From contig JAWLCA010000006.1 in the NCBI GenBank assembly GCA_041687395.1, positions 1 to 64,000 on the forward strand: a stretch of DNA of 64,000 nt, in the 5' to 3' direction. A program made the position numbers and the translations under genes. Positions 1-9,146 of this stretch are shown piece by piece. The first letter of the stretch is position 1, and every line of letters starts with the position of its first letter. The notes under the pieces were generated by a model. That model was not told the origin of the DNA. It made no database searches and worked only from the letters and a program-made list of their open reading frames with translations. Source of the stretch: JAWLCA01 sp041687395 (GTDB lineage Bacteria; Pseudomonadota; Alphaproteobacteria; Rhodobacterales; Rhodobacteraceae).

Positions 1-166
1 CCAGTTCGTCGTGCGATAGCGGGCGGGAGATGGCTTGCTCATGCCGCGCGTCTAACGGCATGGATTCGCGAAGTGAATCCTCTGTCGTCAGAGATGTGCG
101 ACAACGCCGATCAGATTCTAGATCGCCACACCGACAGCACGATTATTTCGAGTTGGCTCGCGCCCC
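1..166. other. Non-coding end of window, downstream of trpA
   Basis: I see no credible gene here. A small inverted repeat lies at 62-80 (GGATTC, 7-nt loop, GAATCC) about 90 bases past the trpA stop on the trpA transcript. It has no clear T-run, so it is at best a weak terminator. Confidence 0.4.
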
Positions 167-958
167 CTACCCCCGATGCGCCCCCTCGGCCAGCGCTGCG
201 ACCCGTGCCAGCACTTCCGGCACCGGGCGGCCCTCTCCGATCAGTTTAACGAAGGCCGACCCTACCACGCAGCCGTCGGCGACGCTGGCGATGGCCTCTG
301 CCCCCTCGGGCGTGGAGATGCCGAAGCCAACGATCACCGGCAGGTCGGTCTGCGACTTGATCCGCGCGACCTCTGGCCCGACCTCAGTCGGTTGGGCGGC
401 GCCGGCGCCGGTGATGCCGGTGATCGAGACGTAGTAGACGAAGCCCGAGGTGTTCTGCAGCACCTTTGGCAGGCGCCTGTCGTCGGTGGTGGGGGTGGCG
501 AGGCGGATGAAGTTGAGGCCGGCCGCGCGGGCGGGGAGGCACAGTTCTGCGTCCTCCTCGGGCGGCAGGTCCACGACGATCAGGCCGTCGATGCCGACCG
601 CCACCGCATCGGCCAGGAAGCGGTCGACGCCGCGGTTGTAGATCGGGTTGTAGTAGCCCATCAGCACGATGGGGGTGGTGGTGTCGTCACGCCGGAAGGC
701 GGCCACCATGTCGAGCGTCTTCTGCAGGGTCTGCCCGCCCTCCAGCGCGCGCTGGCCAGCGAGCTGGATCGTGGGGCCGTCGGCCATCGGGTCGGTGAAG
801 GGCATGCCCAGTTCGATGATGTCCACCCCCGCCGCCGGAAGCCCGCGCATGACGGCAAGCGAGGTTTCCAGGTCGGGGTCGCCCGCCATGATGTAGCTGA
901 CAAAGGCCTTGCGGTTCTGGGCGCGCAAGCGGGCGAAGGTGTCGTCGATGCGTGTCAT
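167..958 (-). CDS. trpA: Tryptophan synthase alpha subunit
   Basis: This cytoplasmic enzyme cleaves indole-3-glycerol phosphate to indole and glyceraldehyde-3-phosphate and passes indole to TrpB. The 263-residue protein has the usual length for TrpA. It carries the family signature ELGMPFTDPMADGP, which supplies the catalytic Glu and Asp, and the phosphate-binding GFGISTPEGA and GSAFVK loops near the C-terminus. I start at MTRIDDTFARL (ATG at 956-958), because the open frame upstream encodes a Pro/Arg-rich stretch unlike the family. No trpB is present in the window. ychF lies 82 bases upstream on the same strand. Confidence 0.97.
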   Translation of the reverse strand: MTRIDDTFARLRAQNRKAFVSYIMAGDPDLETSLAVMRGLPAAGVDIIELGMPFTDPMADGPTIQLAGQRALEGGQTLQKTLDMVAAFRRDDTTTPIVLMGYYNPIYNRGVDRFLADAVAVGIDGLIVVDLPPEEDAELCLPARAAGLNFIRLATPTTDDRRLPKVLQNTSGFVYYVSITGITGAGAAQPTEVGPEVARIKSQTDLPVIVGFGISTPEGAEAIASVADGCVVGSAFVKLIGEGRPVPEVLARVAALAEGAHRG

Positions 959-1040
959 GCGTGGTGTCCCTGTTTGCCCCTGTCTGCGCGGGCCGGGCGG
1001 CCGGGTCAAGACGCGCCCTGCCCCGCCCCTGCCCCGGCGG

Positions 1041-2138
1041 TCAGGCGTTGAAGAGGAAATGCATCACGTCGCCGTCCTGCACGATGTAGGACTTGCCCTC
1101 GACCCGCATCTTTCCGGCGTCCTTGGCCCCCTGTTCGCCGTTCAGCGCCACGAAGTCGTCATAGGCGATGGTCTCGGCCCGGATGAAGCCGCGTTCGAAA
1201 TCGCCGTGGATGACGCCGGCGGCCTGCGGGGCGGCAGTGCCCCGCAGGATCGTCCAGGCGCGCGCCTCTTTCGGGCCCACGGTGAAATAGGTCTGCAGGC
1301 CCAGAAGGTCGTAGCCCGCGCGGATCAGCCGGTCGAGGCCGGGTTCCGTCAGCCCCATCTCGGCCAGGAATTCGGCGGCATCGGCGGGGGGAAGCTGGGC
1401 CAGCTCCTCCTCGATCCGGGCCGAGATCACCACCTGCGCCGCACCACGCTCGGCCGCGTAGGCAGCGACCTTTTCGGTAAGCGCGTTGCCCGTCGTGGCC
1501 TCGAATTCCGCCACGTTGCAGACGTAGAGCACGGGCTTGGTTGACAGAAGCTGCAGCATCGCCCAGGCCTTCCGCTCATCCTCGGCCACCGCAACGGTGC
1601 TGGCGGGGCGGCCGGCTTCCAGCGCGACCTGGGCCGCGCGCAACAGACGGTCCTGCAGCACGGCCTCCTTGTCGCCGCCCTTGATCTTGCGGGCAAGGTT
1701 CGCGAGCCGGCGCTCGATGCTTTCCAGATCGGCCAGCATCAACTCGGTCTCGATCGTCTCGGCATCGGCAATGGGGTCGATCCGGCCCTCGACATGGGTG
1801 ATGTCGCCGTCTTCAAAGCAGCGCAGGACATGGGCGATGGCGTCGCATTCGCGGATGTTGGCCAGGAACTGGTTGCCCAGCCCCTCGCCCTTGGACGCGC
1901 CGCGCACGAGCCCCGCGATATCGACGAAGGTCATGCGGGTGGGGATGATCTGCTTGGAGCCTGCGATGGCGGCCAGCTTGTCCAGCCGCGCGTCGGGCAC
2001 CGCGACCTCGCCCACGTTGGGTTCGATGGTGCAGAAGGGGAAGTTGGCCGCCTGCGCCACCGCCGTGCGCGTCAGCGCGTTGAACAGCGTCGACTTGCCG
2101 ACATTCGGCAACCCCACGATCCCCATGCGAAAGCCCAT
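1041..2138 (-). CDS. ychF: Redox-regulated ATPase YchF (OBG family)
   Basis: A ribosome-associated, Obg-like P-loop NTPase of 365 residues, the family length. The P-loop GLPNVGKSTLFNALT lies at the N-terminus. The family-specific NVAE replaces the NKxD guanine-specificity motif, which is why YchF prefers ATP. A C-terminal TGS domain (LQTYFTVGPKEARAWTI onwards) is present. The start at 2138 has an AGGGGG ribosome site 7 bases upstream; an ATG seven codons further out is less well placed. It may be co-transcribed with trpA. Confidence 0.96.
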   Translation of the reverse strand: MGFRMGIVGLPNVGKSTLFNALTRTAVAQAANFPFCTIEPNVGEVAVPDARLDKLAAIAGSKQIIPTRMTFVDIAGLVRGASKGEGLGNQFLANIRECDAIAHVLRCFEDGDITHVEGRIDPIADAETIETELMLADLESIERRLANLARKIKGGDKEAVLQDRLLRAAQVALEAGRPASTVAVAEDERKAWAMLQLLSTKPVLYVCNVAEFEATTGNALTEKVAAYAAERGAAQVVISARIEEELAQLPPADAAEFLAEMGLTEPGLDRLIRAGYDLLGLQTYFTVGPKEARAWTILRGTAAPQAAGVIHGDFERGFIRAETIAYDDFVALNGEQGAKDAGKMRVEGKSYIVQDGDVMHFLFNA

Positions 2139-2516
2139 CCGATGCCCCCTTGCCTGCAACCCCGCGCCTCATACGTGCGCGACCGCCGGCTTGCAACCGA
2201 CGACGCGCATGGCGGACTGTCGGGCGCTCGCCTGTCCGGAATGCTCACCAGCAATCGCAGCGCCCGGCCACCTTTCACCGCAACCTGCATCCTCCTTCCG
2301 CGGTCCGCGGCAGCCGTCGGCCAACCTCTGGCCAGATGATCAGGAGGATTGCGTACCATCGCGCATCGACTCGCAGCACGGCGACCATCGGTCCCCGCTC
2401 GCCCAGGCACCGGGCTTTCGATCCTTATCCGTTCCACCGCGGCGGCCCGCATGGACGGCAGCCACCAACCCGCTTTTTCTGATCTGGGCGCGCCGAGTGT
2501 CTGTGGCGACGCGCAA
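2139..2516. other. Intergenic region without recognisable gene
   Basis: 378 bases between the ychF start and the frcK stop. Open frames here are short, with no ribosome site or family resemblance. It should hold the ychF promoter (leftward) and the end of the frc transcript. I see no strong hairpin followed by a T-run. Confidence 0.4.
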
Positions 2517-3152
2517 TCAGGCGTGGGCACGAAGGGAGAGGTCGGCGGCGGCGCTTTGTTCGCAGATGCGCTCGACATTCGGCAGGTCGTTGCTGTCGAC
2601 CCGCTCGCGCGCGGCGTCTTCGCCAAGGCCCTCGGCGCGCCAGCGGTCCATCAGCCGCGCCTTGAGCGCGGGCAGCGGGGCGTCGATCCAGATGCTGTAG
2701 TCCCAATACTGCACCAGACGGGTCCAGGGTTCGTCCCGCAATAGCAGGTAATTGCCCTCGAACAGGATAAATTCGACTTCGGCTGTCACCACGCCCGCCC
2801 CGGCGACCGCGATATCGCGGCCGCGGTCGAAGACCGGATAGATGACCTCCGCCTCGGCCTCGGCGATGCGGCCGACAAGGTGGCAGAAGCCCTGCGCGTC
2901 GAAGGTCTGTGGCGCCCCCTTGCGATGCAGAAGGCCCCGATCGGACAGCAGCGAATTGTCGAGGTGAAAGCCATCCATCGGCACCACTGTCGCACTTCGC
3001 CCGCGTTCGACGAGAACCATGCGGATGAGGTCCGCAACAGTCGACTTCCCCGCCGCCGGCGGGCCGGCAATCGCCACCAGGTTTCGCGGACCAGCCAACT
3101 GCAGCAGGTGGCTGACCGCTTCTTCGGCCATGGCATCAGGCGTGGACGGCAT
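2517..3152 (-). CDS. frcK: Nucleoside/panK-type kinase of the fructose operon (FrcK)
   Basis: A 211-residue P-loop kinase of the uridine-kinase/pantothenate-kinase-like fold. The Walker A motif GPPAAGKST is at about residues 30-38. A PMDGFHLDN motif follows at about residues 58-66, and a VEFILFEGNYLLL strand lies later. It is the last gene of an frcB-frcC-frcA-frcK arrangement like that of Sinorhizobium fructose transporters, where FrcK is a putative sugar-related kinase. The ATG at 3152 overlaps the end of frcA by 17 bases and has GGAG about 11 bases upstream. An internal ATG at 3131 lacks a ribosome site. Its substrate is not shown by the sequence. Confidence 0.88.
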   Translation of the reverse strand: MPSTPDAMAEEAVSHLLQLAGPRNLVAIAGPPAAGKSTVADLIRMVLVERGRSATVVPMDGFHLDNSLLSDRGLLHRKGAPQTFDAQGFCHLVGRIAEAEAEVIYPVFDRGRDIAVAGAGVVTAEVEFILFEGNYLLLRDEPWTRLVQYWDYSIWIDAPLPALKARLMDRWRAEGLGEDAARERVDSNDLPNVERICEQSAAADLSLRAHA

Positions 3153-3909
3153 CGGGGGTCATCGCTCCGGTCATGAGGGCAACGGCGTCGGACATTGAGA
3201 TCTCACCGGGCTTCACGATGGTCAGGCGCTTTCCCAGACGGTGGATGTGGATGCGGTCGGCCAGTTCGAAGACATGGGGCATGTTGTGACTGATCAGGAT
3301 GATCGGGATGCCGCGCGCCCTGACGTCCTGGATCAGTTCCAGCACCCGGCGGCTTTCCTTCACGCCCAGCGCCGCGGTCGGCTCGTCAAGAATGATGACC
3401 TTCGAGCCGAAGGCGGCAGCCCGCGCAACGGCCACGCCCTGACGCTGCCCGCCCGACAGCGTCTCGACCGACTGGTTGATGTTCTGGATCGTCATCAGCC
3501 CGAGTTCCGACAGCTTCTCGCGGGCGAACCTCTGCATCGCGGGCTTGTCGAGCATCCGGAACCAGCTCCCCAAGATGCCGGGCCGGCGGATCTCGCGGCC
3601 CATGAACAGGTTGTCGGCGATCGACAGCGCGGGACTGAGGGCGAGTTGCTGGTAGACCGTCTCGATCCCCGCCGAACGCGCATCGTTGGGAGAGGCGAAA
3701 CTGATGCGCCGCCCCTCCAGCCAGACTTCGCCGGCATCGGGTTGCACCGCCCCCGAGAGCGCCTTGATCAGGCTCGACTTGCCCGCACCGTTATCACCAA
3801 TGACGGCGAGAATCTCGCCCGGCATCAAGTCAAAGTCGCACTGGTCGATGGCCGTGACATGGCCGTACCGCTTGGTCACGTTACGGGCTTTCAGGATCGG
3901 TTCGCTCAT
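3136..3909 (-). CDS. frcA: Fructose ABC transporter ATP-binding protein
   Basis: This is the ATPase that powers the FrcBC sugar importer at the inner membrane. The 257-residue single-cassette protein has Walker A (GDNGAGKSSLIKAL), the ABC signature (LSGGQRQGVAVARA), Walker B (VIILDEPTAALG) and a switch His (LISHNMPH). A single cassette fits the FrcA type rather than the double-cassette RbsA/XylG type. The start at MSEPILKARN is fixed by an ATGA overlap with the frcC stop (3906-3909). This indicates translational coupling. Confidence 0.95.
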   Translation of the reverse strand: MSEPILKARNVTKRYGHVTAIDQCDFDLMPGEILAVIGDNGAGKSSLIKALSGAVQPDAGEVWLEGRRISFASPNDARSAGIETVYQQLALSPALSIADNLFMGREIRRPGILGSWFRMLDKPAMQRFAREKLSELGLMTIQNINQSVETLSGGQRQGVAVARAAAFGSKVIILDEPTAALGVKESRRVLELIQDVRARGIPIILISHNMPHVFELADRIHIHRLGKRLTIVKPGEISMSDAVALMTGAMTPDAVHA

Positions 3910-4958
3910 ACCGATACCCTCCGGATCCACTGGTCGACCGCGACGGCGGCGATGATGAGGATGCCGATCAGCAGGTTGGTCCATTGCGGATCGGCCCCCG
4001 CGAGTCTAAGTCCCAGTGTGAACACCCCCACGATCAGCGCGCCGAAGAGGGCGCCGAGGATCGACCCACGTCCGCCGAACAGCGATATGCCCCCGATCAC
4101 CACGGCCGTGATGCTTTCGATGTTCGCAAGCTGACCCGAGGTGGGCGACACCGAGCCGATCCGCCCGATCAACGTCCATCCGGCAAACGCGCAGATCAGA
4201 CCCGCAAGCACGTAGACTGAAATCAGCGTGGCCTTCACGTTGACGCCCGAAAGCGCAGCAGCCTCGGGATCATCGCCGACGGCGTAGACATGCCTTCCCC
4301 ATGCGGTGTGACGCAGCACATAGGCAAGAACCAGCGCCAAACAGAGCATGAAGAGAACGCCATAGGTAAAGATTGCCCCGGCGAATTCGACCCGTGAGCC
4401 GAAGAACTGCAGGATCGGCGCCTCCGCTGCAATGTCCTGACTTCGGATCGTCTCGTTGCGGGAATACAGAAAGTTCGTTGCCAGCACGATCTGCCACATT
4501 CCCAACGTGACAATGAAGGGCGGCAGCCTGACGATAGCGACCAGAATCCCGCTGATCAGCCCGCAGAGTGCGCCGCACATCAGCCCGCAGGCCACCGCGA
4601 TTTCGGGCGGCAGGCCGTAGCGGAAGGTGAATTGGCCCATCACGACCGAGGAGAGCACCATCACCGCGCCGACAGACAGGTCGATACCGGCCGTAAGGAT
4701 CACTAGCGACTGTGCCAGTGCCACGATCCCCACGATCTGGACCTGCTGCAGGATCAGGGTGAGCGCAAAGGGCGACAGGAAACGCTCCCCCAGAACGAGC
4801 GCGAAGACGATGACCGCCCCGATCAGAACCGTGAGCGGGACCAGCGCGGGTGACACGTGCAGCGCGTGGTGCAACCGGCGGGCGGCAGACCGATGTCCGC
4901 CCTGAAACTCGGCAACACGATCAGCGCGATTGGCGGCGCTTTCATAGTTCTCTGCCAT
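3906..4958 (-). CDS. frcC: Fructose ABC transporter permease
   Basis: A 350-residue inner-membrane permease of the ribose/fructose (BPD_transp_2) family with about 8-10 hydrophobic helices. The conserved LTAGIDLSVGAVMVLSSV segment sits in the first third. Near the C-terminus are IGGISLFGGRGSILGALFGA and the EAA-like loop region typical of RbsC/FrcC. A polar N-terminal tail of about 35 residues precedes the first helix. It lies between frcB upstream (91 bases from the frcB stop) and frcA (ATGA overlap) in one operon. Confidence 0.95.
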   Translation of the reverse strand: MAENYESAANRADRVAEFQGGHRSAARRLHHALHVSPALVPLTVLIGAVIVFALVLGERFLSPFALTLILQQVQIVGIVALAQSLVILTAGIDLSVGAVMVLSSVVMGQFTFRYGLPPEIAVACGLMCGALCGLISGILVAIVRLPPFIVTLGMWQIVLATNFLYSRNETIRSQDIAAEAPILQFFGSRVEFAGAIFTYGVLFMLCLALVLAYVLRHTAWGRHVYAVGDDPEAAALSGVNVKATLISVYVLAGLICAFAGWTLIGRIGSVSPTSGQLANIESITAVVIGGISLFGGRGSILGALFGALIVGVFTLGLRLAGADPQWTNLLIGILIIAAVAVDQWIRRVSV

Positions 4959-5049
4959 GGCGATGCGTCCTTCGCAGGCGGCGATATATCCCTACCCGCG
5001 AAATTTTCCGCGGGCAGGGCTGCTGGTTGTGGTCAATCCAGTGGGCTTG

Positions 5050-6081
5050 TCAGCCCCAGCAGAGTTCCAGCCCTTCTTCCGACGTGATCGATTCCTCAGA
5101 CTCGACGGGCGAGTCCGTCACCAGCGCAACGCCGGTGTTGAAGAAATCGAGGCCCGGCGATGTCTCGGGGAGCGTTCCATCCTCTGCGTATTGCGCAATC
5201 GCCTCGATCCCGAGACGTGCCATGTCGAGTGGATACTGCTGTGCGGTGGCGGCGATCACGCCCTCGGCCACGTTCTGCACACCCGGACAGCCGCCATCGA
5301 CCGACACGATCAGTACATCGTTCTCCCGCCCGATGGAGCGCAACGCTTCGTAAGCGCCGGCAGCCGCTGGCTCATTGATCGTGTAGACGACGTTGATCAT
5401 CGGATCACTCGCCAGCAGGTTTTCCATGCCCTGGCGCCCACCTTCTTCGGCGCCGTTGCTGACATCGTGGCCCACGATACGCGGATCGTCCTCATCGCCC
5501 CAGCGATTCGGATCGCCGAGTTCGATGCCGAAGCCGGTAAGGAAGCCCTGGTTGCGCAGAACGCCCACGGTGGGCTGGCTCTGGTTGATGTTGAGCAGAC
5601 CGATCCGTGCGTTCGCGGCCTCGTCGCCCAATTGTGCCGCGGCCCAGGCCCCGATCAGCCGGCCCGCTTCGAAGTTGTCGGTGGCAAAGGTGGCGTCCGC
5701 CGCATCGGCAGGCGACAGCGGCGTATCGAGCGCGATAACCAGAAGTCCTGCGTCGCGCGCCTGCTGCACGGCGGGGGTGATCGACGAGGTGTCCGACGCT
5801 GTCAGCAGGATGCCGGAGGCGCCGCTGGCAATGCAGGTCTCGATCGCTGCAACCTGGGTTTCGTGGTCGCCGTCAAACTGACCCGCGAAGGCACTGAGTT
5901 CGATGCCCAACTCGGCTGCGGCTGCCTCGGCACCCTCGCGCATCTTTACGAAGAAGGGATTGGTGTCCGTCTTGGTGATGAGGCAGGCCGACACGCTTCC
6001 ATGCGAGTCCGCATAGGCCGCGCCGGTACTGACGAGAGCGATTGCACTGCCCAGCAGTGCCAGTTTGGTCGTCTTGATCAT
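5050..6081 (-). CDS. frcB: Fructose ABC transporter substrate-binding protein
   Basis: A periplasmic sugar-binding protein of the RbsB/FrcB family. It has a signal peptide with a cleavage site near AYA-DSHG (about residue 24). The type-1 fold includes ACLITKTDTNPFFVKMREGA and VDGGCPGVQNVAEG. It captures sugar for FrcC/FrcA. I start at ATG 6081, immediately after a GAGGAG ribosome site. A GTG four codons earlier is in frame but would place the ribosome site inside the gene. It is the first gene of the leftward frcBCAK operon, with a promoter and operator candidate just upstream. Confidence 0.95.
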   Translation of the reverse strand: MIKTTKLALLGSAIALVSTGAAYADSHGSVSACLITKTDTNPFFVKMREGAEAAAAELGIELSAFAGQFDGDHETQVAAIETCIASGASGILLTASDTSSITPAVQQARDAGLLVIALDTPLSPADAADATFATDNFEAGRLIGAWAAAQLGDEAANARIGLLNINQSQPTVGVLRNQGFLTGFGIELGDPNRWGDEDDPRIVGHDVSNGAEEGGRQGMENLLASDPMINVVYTINEPAAAGAYEALRSIGRENDVLIVSVDGGCPGVQNVAEGVIAATAQQYPLDMARLGIEAIAQYAEDGTLPETSPGLDFFNTGVALVTDSPVESEESITSEEGLELCWG

Positions 6082-6125
6082 CTTCTCCTCCACTTTCTCC
6101 GGACTCTCCCGGCCAGATGGCCCTG

Positions 6126-6155
6126 ACTATTCGACAAGAGGTATCGCCGAGTCAA
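6126..6155 (-). promoter_or_regulatory. Candidate sigma-70 promoter of frcBCAK
   Basis: On the minus strand, TTGACT (6150-6155) and AATAGT (6126-6131) are separated by 18 bases. They sit 45-75 bases before the frcB start. A perfect inverted repeat abuts the -35 element. This is pattern recognition only. Confidence 0.5.
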
Positions 6156-6156
6156 T

Positions 6157-6177
6157 AATAACTTCCAGAGAGTTATT
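6157..6177. promoter_or_regulatory. Inverted-repeat operator candidate for FrcR
   Basis: AATAACT (6157-6163) and AGTTATT (6171-6177) form a perfect 7-bp inverted repeat with spacer TCCAGAG, in an AT-rich patch of an otherwise GC-rich sequence. It lies between the divergent frcB and frcR genes and directly upstream of the frcB -35 box. AT-rich dyads of this size are typical targets of ROK repressors (NagC/Mlc/XylR), so FrcR is the likely ligand-responsive binder. Confidence 0.6.
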
Positions 6178-6237
6178 TAATATGAGATACCTTGCTCCAG
6201 ACTGCGTGAGCGCGGATAGTGAAGAAAGATCTGCCTG

Positions 6238-7428
6238 TTGACCCATAGTTCCCTCCACGCCGGCCCCGAAGCCCTGAATTCTCTCGGAACCAACCAGACT
6301 GTAATGCGCGAGCGCAACGAACGTGTTGTCCTGACGGTTCTGCGCCGCTCGTCCGGGCTTGCAAGCGCCGAGATCGCGCGGCGCACCGGGCTTTCGGCGC
6401 AAACCGTCTCGCGCCTGATCCGTTCGCTCGAAGCGGATCAGTTGATCAGGAAGGGTGAGCCGAAGCGTGGGCGTGTGGGCCAGCCATCTGTCCCGCTGTC
6501 GCTCAATCCGAGTGGGGCCTTCTTCCTCGGCCTCAAGGTGGGGCGCCGTTCGGTGGAGTTGATCCTCATCGACTTCATTGGAAAGATCATCGACCGCGAG
6601 AAAGAGATCTACAGCTACCCGGATTTCAACAAGGTGCTGGAGTTCACGGTCAGTCGCAGCTCCGCCATTCGGAGCCGCATGGCCCCTGCCCATCGTGACC
6701 GAGTCGCGGGCCTCGGCATCGCCATGCCCTTTCACTTGTGGAACTGGGCGGGACAGATCGGCGTCTCGCCCGAGCTTATGGCAAACTGGCAAACCCGCGA
6801 TCTTCTGGCGGAGCTGGCCGCGCGGGTGGACCTGCCGCTGTTCCTGCAAAACGACGCGACGTCGGCCTGCAGCGCCGAACTGGTCTTTGGAGCATCGCGT
6901 CACCCGGCGAATCTCCTCAGCTTCTACATCGCCTTTTTCATCGGGGGTGGTCTGGTGCTCCGTGGCTCGCTTTTCACAGGGGCCAAAGGCAACGCGGCCG
7001 GACTCGGCCCCCTTCTCGTGCCTGACGCGGATGGCAGGGTCCGCCCGCTCATCGAGCTGGCGTCATTGGCCACGCTGGAACGCACCCTGATCTCGACCGG
7101 ACATGACCCTGCGCATATCTGGGACCGGCCTGAGGCTTGGGATCTGCCGGCCGGCGTGCTGGAAGACTGGGTGCACCAAGCGGCACGCGCCCTGGCACAT
7201 GCGATCCGCGCCGCCCAGTCCCTGCTTGATCTCGACGCCGTCCTGCTGGACGGATGGCTGCCGCGGCAGGTGGTGTCCGACCTCACCGCCCGAGTGCAAG
7301 AGGCGCTGATTGAGCTTGACCTGTCGGGCATCAACTGCCCCGATATCTTGCCAGGAACGATCGGGGCGGATGCCCGGACGCTCGGCGCAGCAAGCCTGCC
7401 GCTGAGTGCGCGTTTCCTCGTCGACTGA
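6238..7428 (+). CDS. frcR: ROK-family transcriptional regulator of the fructose operon
   Basis: A sugar-responsive repressor with an N-terminal winged helix-turn-helix (SAEIARRTGLSAQTVSRLIRSL, about residues 43-64) and a C-terminal ROK sugar-kinase-like domain that binds the effector. About 396 residues matches the family. The start is uncertain: TTG at 6238 keeps the characteristic GTNQ...ERN entry into the HTH domain, whereas the first ATG (6304) would trim it. It is divergent from frcB across a region with a 21-bp dyad. It most likely controls frcBCAK in response to fructose or a related sugar. Confidence 0.9.
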   Translation: MTHSSLHAGPEALNSLGTNQTVMRERNERVVLTVLRRSSGLASAEIARRTGLSAQTVSRLIRSLEADQLIRKGEPKRGRVGQPSVPLSLNPSGAFFLGLKVGRRSVELILIDFIGKIIDREKEIYSYPDFNKVLEFTVSRSSAIRSRMAPAHRDRVAGLGIAMPFHLWNWAGQIGVSPELMANWQTRDLLAELAARVDLPLFLQNDATSACSAELVFGASRHPANLLSFYIAFFIGGGLVLRGSLFTGAKGNAAGLGPLLVPDADGRVRPLIELASLATLERTLISTGHDPAHIWDRPEAWDLPAGVLEDWVHQAARALAHAIRAAQSLLDLDAVLLDGWLPRQVVSDLTARVQEALIELDLSGINCPDILPGTIGADARTLGAASLPLSARFLVD

Positions 7429-7531
7429 GCGGGGAACACGGGCTGTCAGCGAAGCACGACAAAAACAGCCCCGCGGAATCGCGATTTCAGATGACATCGC
7501 TCTAGGTGCAGGTTCGATAGCGGATCGAGTT

Positions 7532-8950
7532 TCAGTCAAGATTGCCTTTACCCGGTGCGGGCATCATTGCCGAACTCAGTACCATCGGAATCCACCGCCC
7601 CGATCCGGGCGATGTGCAGAGATGATCTTCCTCCATGACAACCTCGCCGCGGCGAAGAACCATCTTCGGCCAGCCGCGCACGCGTCGCCCAGCCCACGGA
7701 TTGTATCCGGTGGCATCACGCGTCTCGCCAAGGACCGTCTCGCGCGCGGGATCCCAGAGGACGATATCGGCATCCATCCCCGGCGCGATCCGTCCCTTAC
7801 GGCTCAGACCGAACACGCGTGCGGGCGCGGACGCGGTCAGGTCCACAAACCGCTCCGGCCCCAGCCGACCCCGAAATACCATGGCGTCGAACATCAGCGG
7901 CAGACGCATCTCAATTCCCGGCTGCCCATTGGCCATCTGCGTGAAGGGCGCGTCCCGGCCATGAGCGAACTTTCCCGTCTCATCCAGTCGGTAGGGCGCG
8001 TGATCCGAGGTGACAGCCGCCAGATCGCCGGCGGCGAGGCCGTGCCACAGCGCCTCTTGGTCGGCAGCGTCGCGCTGGGGCGGACTGCACAGGAAGCCCG
8101 CAGCGCTTTCGATGGGGGCATCCAGAACCTGCGCTGTCTGGAACAGGTAATGCGGGCAGGTCTCGGCCCAGACCGGGACGCCACGGGCGCGGGCGGCGCG
8201 GACAACCTCCAGCCCCTCGGCGCAAGAGATGTGGAACAGCATCACTGGCTGACCGGTGAACTCTGCGAACAGGCAGATGCGATGCAGTGCCTCGACCTCG
8301 GCTTCGCGCGGATGCGCCAGGGCATGGAAGCGCGGTGCCGTCTTTCCCTCCGCCACCAGGCGGCGCGTCATCCAGCGGATCAGACCGTCATTTTCGGCAT
8401 GGACGCAGACCAGACCGCCAAGCCTGCGGACGGTGGCCATCACGTCGAGGATTGCCTCGTCCGCCACGCGGACCTTGTCATACACGGTAAACAGCTTGAC
8501 CGACCGGTGCCCTGCCCCGATGAGGTGCGGCAGATCCTCGGTCAGCGTGCTGCCGCCGGTGTCCGAGACAATCATGTGAAAGGCGTAATCTGCCAACGCT
8601 CCCGCCTGGGCCCGGGCGCTGTAGTCGGACACGACCCGCGTGAGGTTCATGCCCGGATGCTGTGCAGCGAATGAAATCGTCGTTGTCGTGCCGCCGGCCA
8701 GCGCCGAGGCCCCGGCCGTGGCAAAGGTGTCCGCGTTCATCAACCCCGCACCTGACAGCTGTTCGATATGGCAATGGCTGTCCACCCCACCCGGCATGAC
8801 CAGCAAGCCGGCGGCGTCGATCACCCGCGCATCCGGGCGGCGATCCGCTGCGCCAAGCGCAACGATCCGCCCGCCGCGCAGCGTGACATCCGTCTGGGCG
8901 CGCCCATCGGGCCCGATCACCGTGCCCCCGACGATGATGATGTCGCTCAT
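7532..8950 (-). CDS. Hydantoinase/dihydropyrimidinase-like cyclic amidohydrolase
   Basis: A metal-dependent amidohydrolase of 472 residues, of the D-hydantoinase/dihydropyrimidinase/allantoinase superfamily. The metal site HxH (DSHCHIEQ) is near residue 58. The bridging carbamylated lysine lies in SVKLFTVYDK. Later His ligands appear in CVHAEND and LFHISCAEG, and the catalytic Asp in AVTSDHAPY. It opens cyclic amides such as 5,6-dihydrouracil or hydantoins. The start at ATG 8950 has GGGAAAGAG just upstream. It is divergent from a class III aminotransferase, which could act on beta-alanine or another omega-amino acid released after ring opening. The exact substrate is unresolved. Confidence 0.88.
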   Translation of the reverse strand: MSDIIIVGGTVIGPDGRAQTDVTLRGGRIVALGAADRRPDARVIDAAGLLVMPGGVDSHCHIEQLSGAGLMNADTFATAGASALAGGTTTTISFAAQHPGMNLTRVVSDYSARAQAGALADYAFHMIVSDTGGSTLTEDLPHLIGAGHRSVKLFTVYDKVRVADEAILDVMATVRRLGGLVCVHAENDGLIRWMTRRLVAEGKTAPRFHALAHPREAEVEALHRICLFAEFTGQPVMLFHISCAEGLEVVRAARARGVPVWAETCPHYLFQTAQVLDAPIESAAGFLCSPPQRDAADQEALWHGLAAGDLAAVTSDHAPYRLDETGKFAHGRDAPFTQMANGQPGIEMRLPLMFDAMVFRGRLGPERFVDLTASAPARVFGLSRKGRIAPGMDADIVLWDPARETVLGETRDATGYNPWAGRRVRGWPKMVLRRGEVVMEEDHLCTSPGSGRWIPMVLSSAMMPAPGKGNLD

Positions 8951-9146
8951 CTCTTTCCCATCCTGTTCCGCGCCCACTGCTGCCTCGGAACTCTGCCCCA
9001 GGCGGATGGGCCGCGTCCACACGGATACCCGCGTCGCCGTCCACCTCTGCACCGCGCAGAGGGCGCACCATGCGCGATTTCCGTGGATTGTTCGCCCGGG
9101 CCAATGTATCGAGATCGCCGAAACCTGCCTGAGTGAGGAACACCCC
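8951..9146. promoter_or_regulatory. Divergent promoter region, amidohydrolase/aminotransferase
   Basis: This 196-base gap separates two outward-facing starts and must hold both promoters. A GAGTGAGGAA ribosome site lies at 9131-9140 for the rightward gene. I see no clear dyad. Confidence 0.4.

Noticed and set aside
8640..9146. Longer N-terminus for the aminotransferase
   Set aside because: The upstream in-frame codons overlap the divergent amidohydrolase, while ATG 9147 has a good ribosome site.
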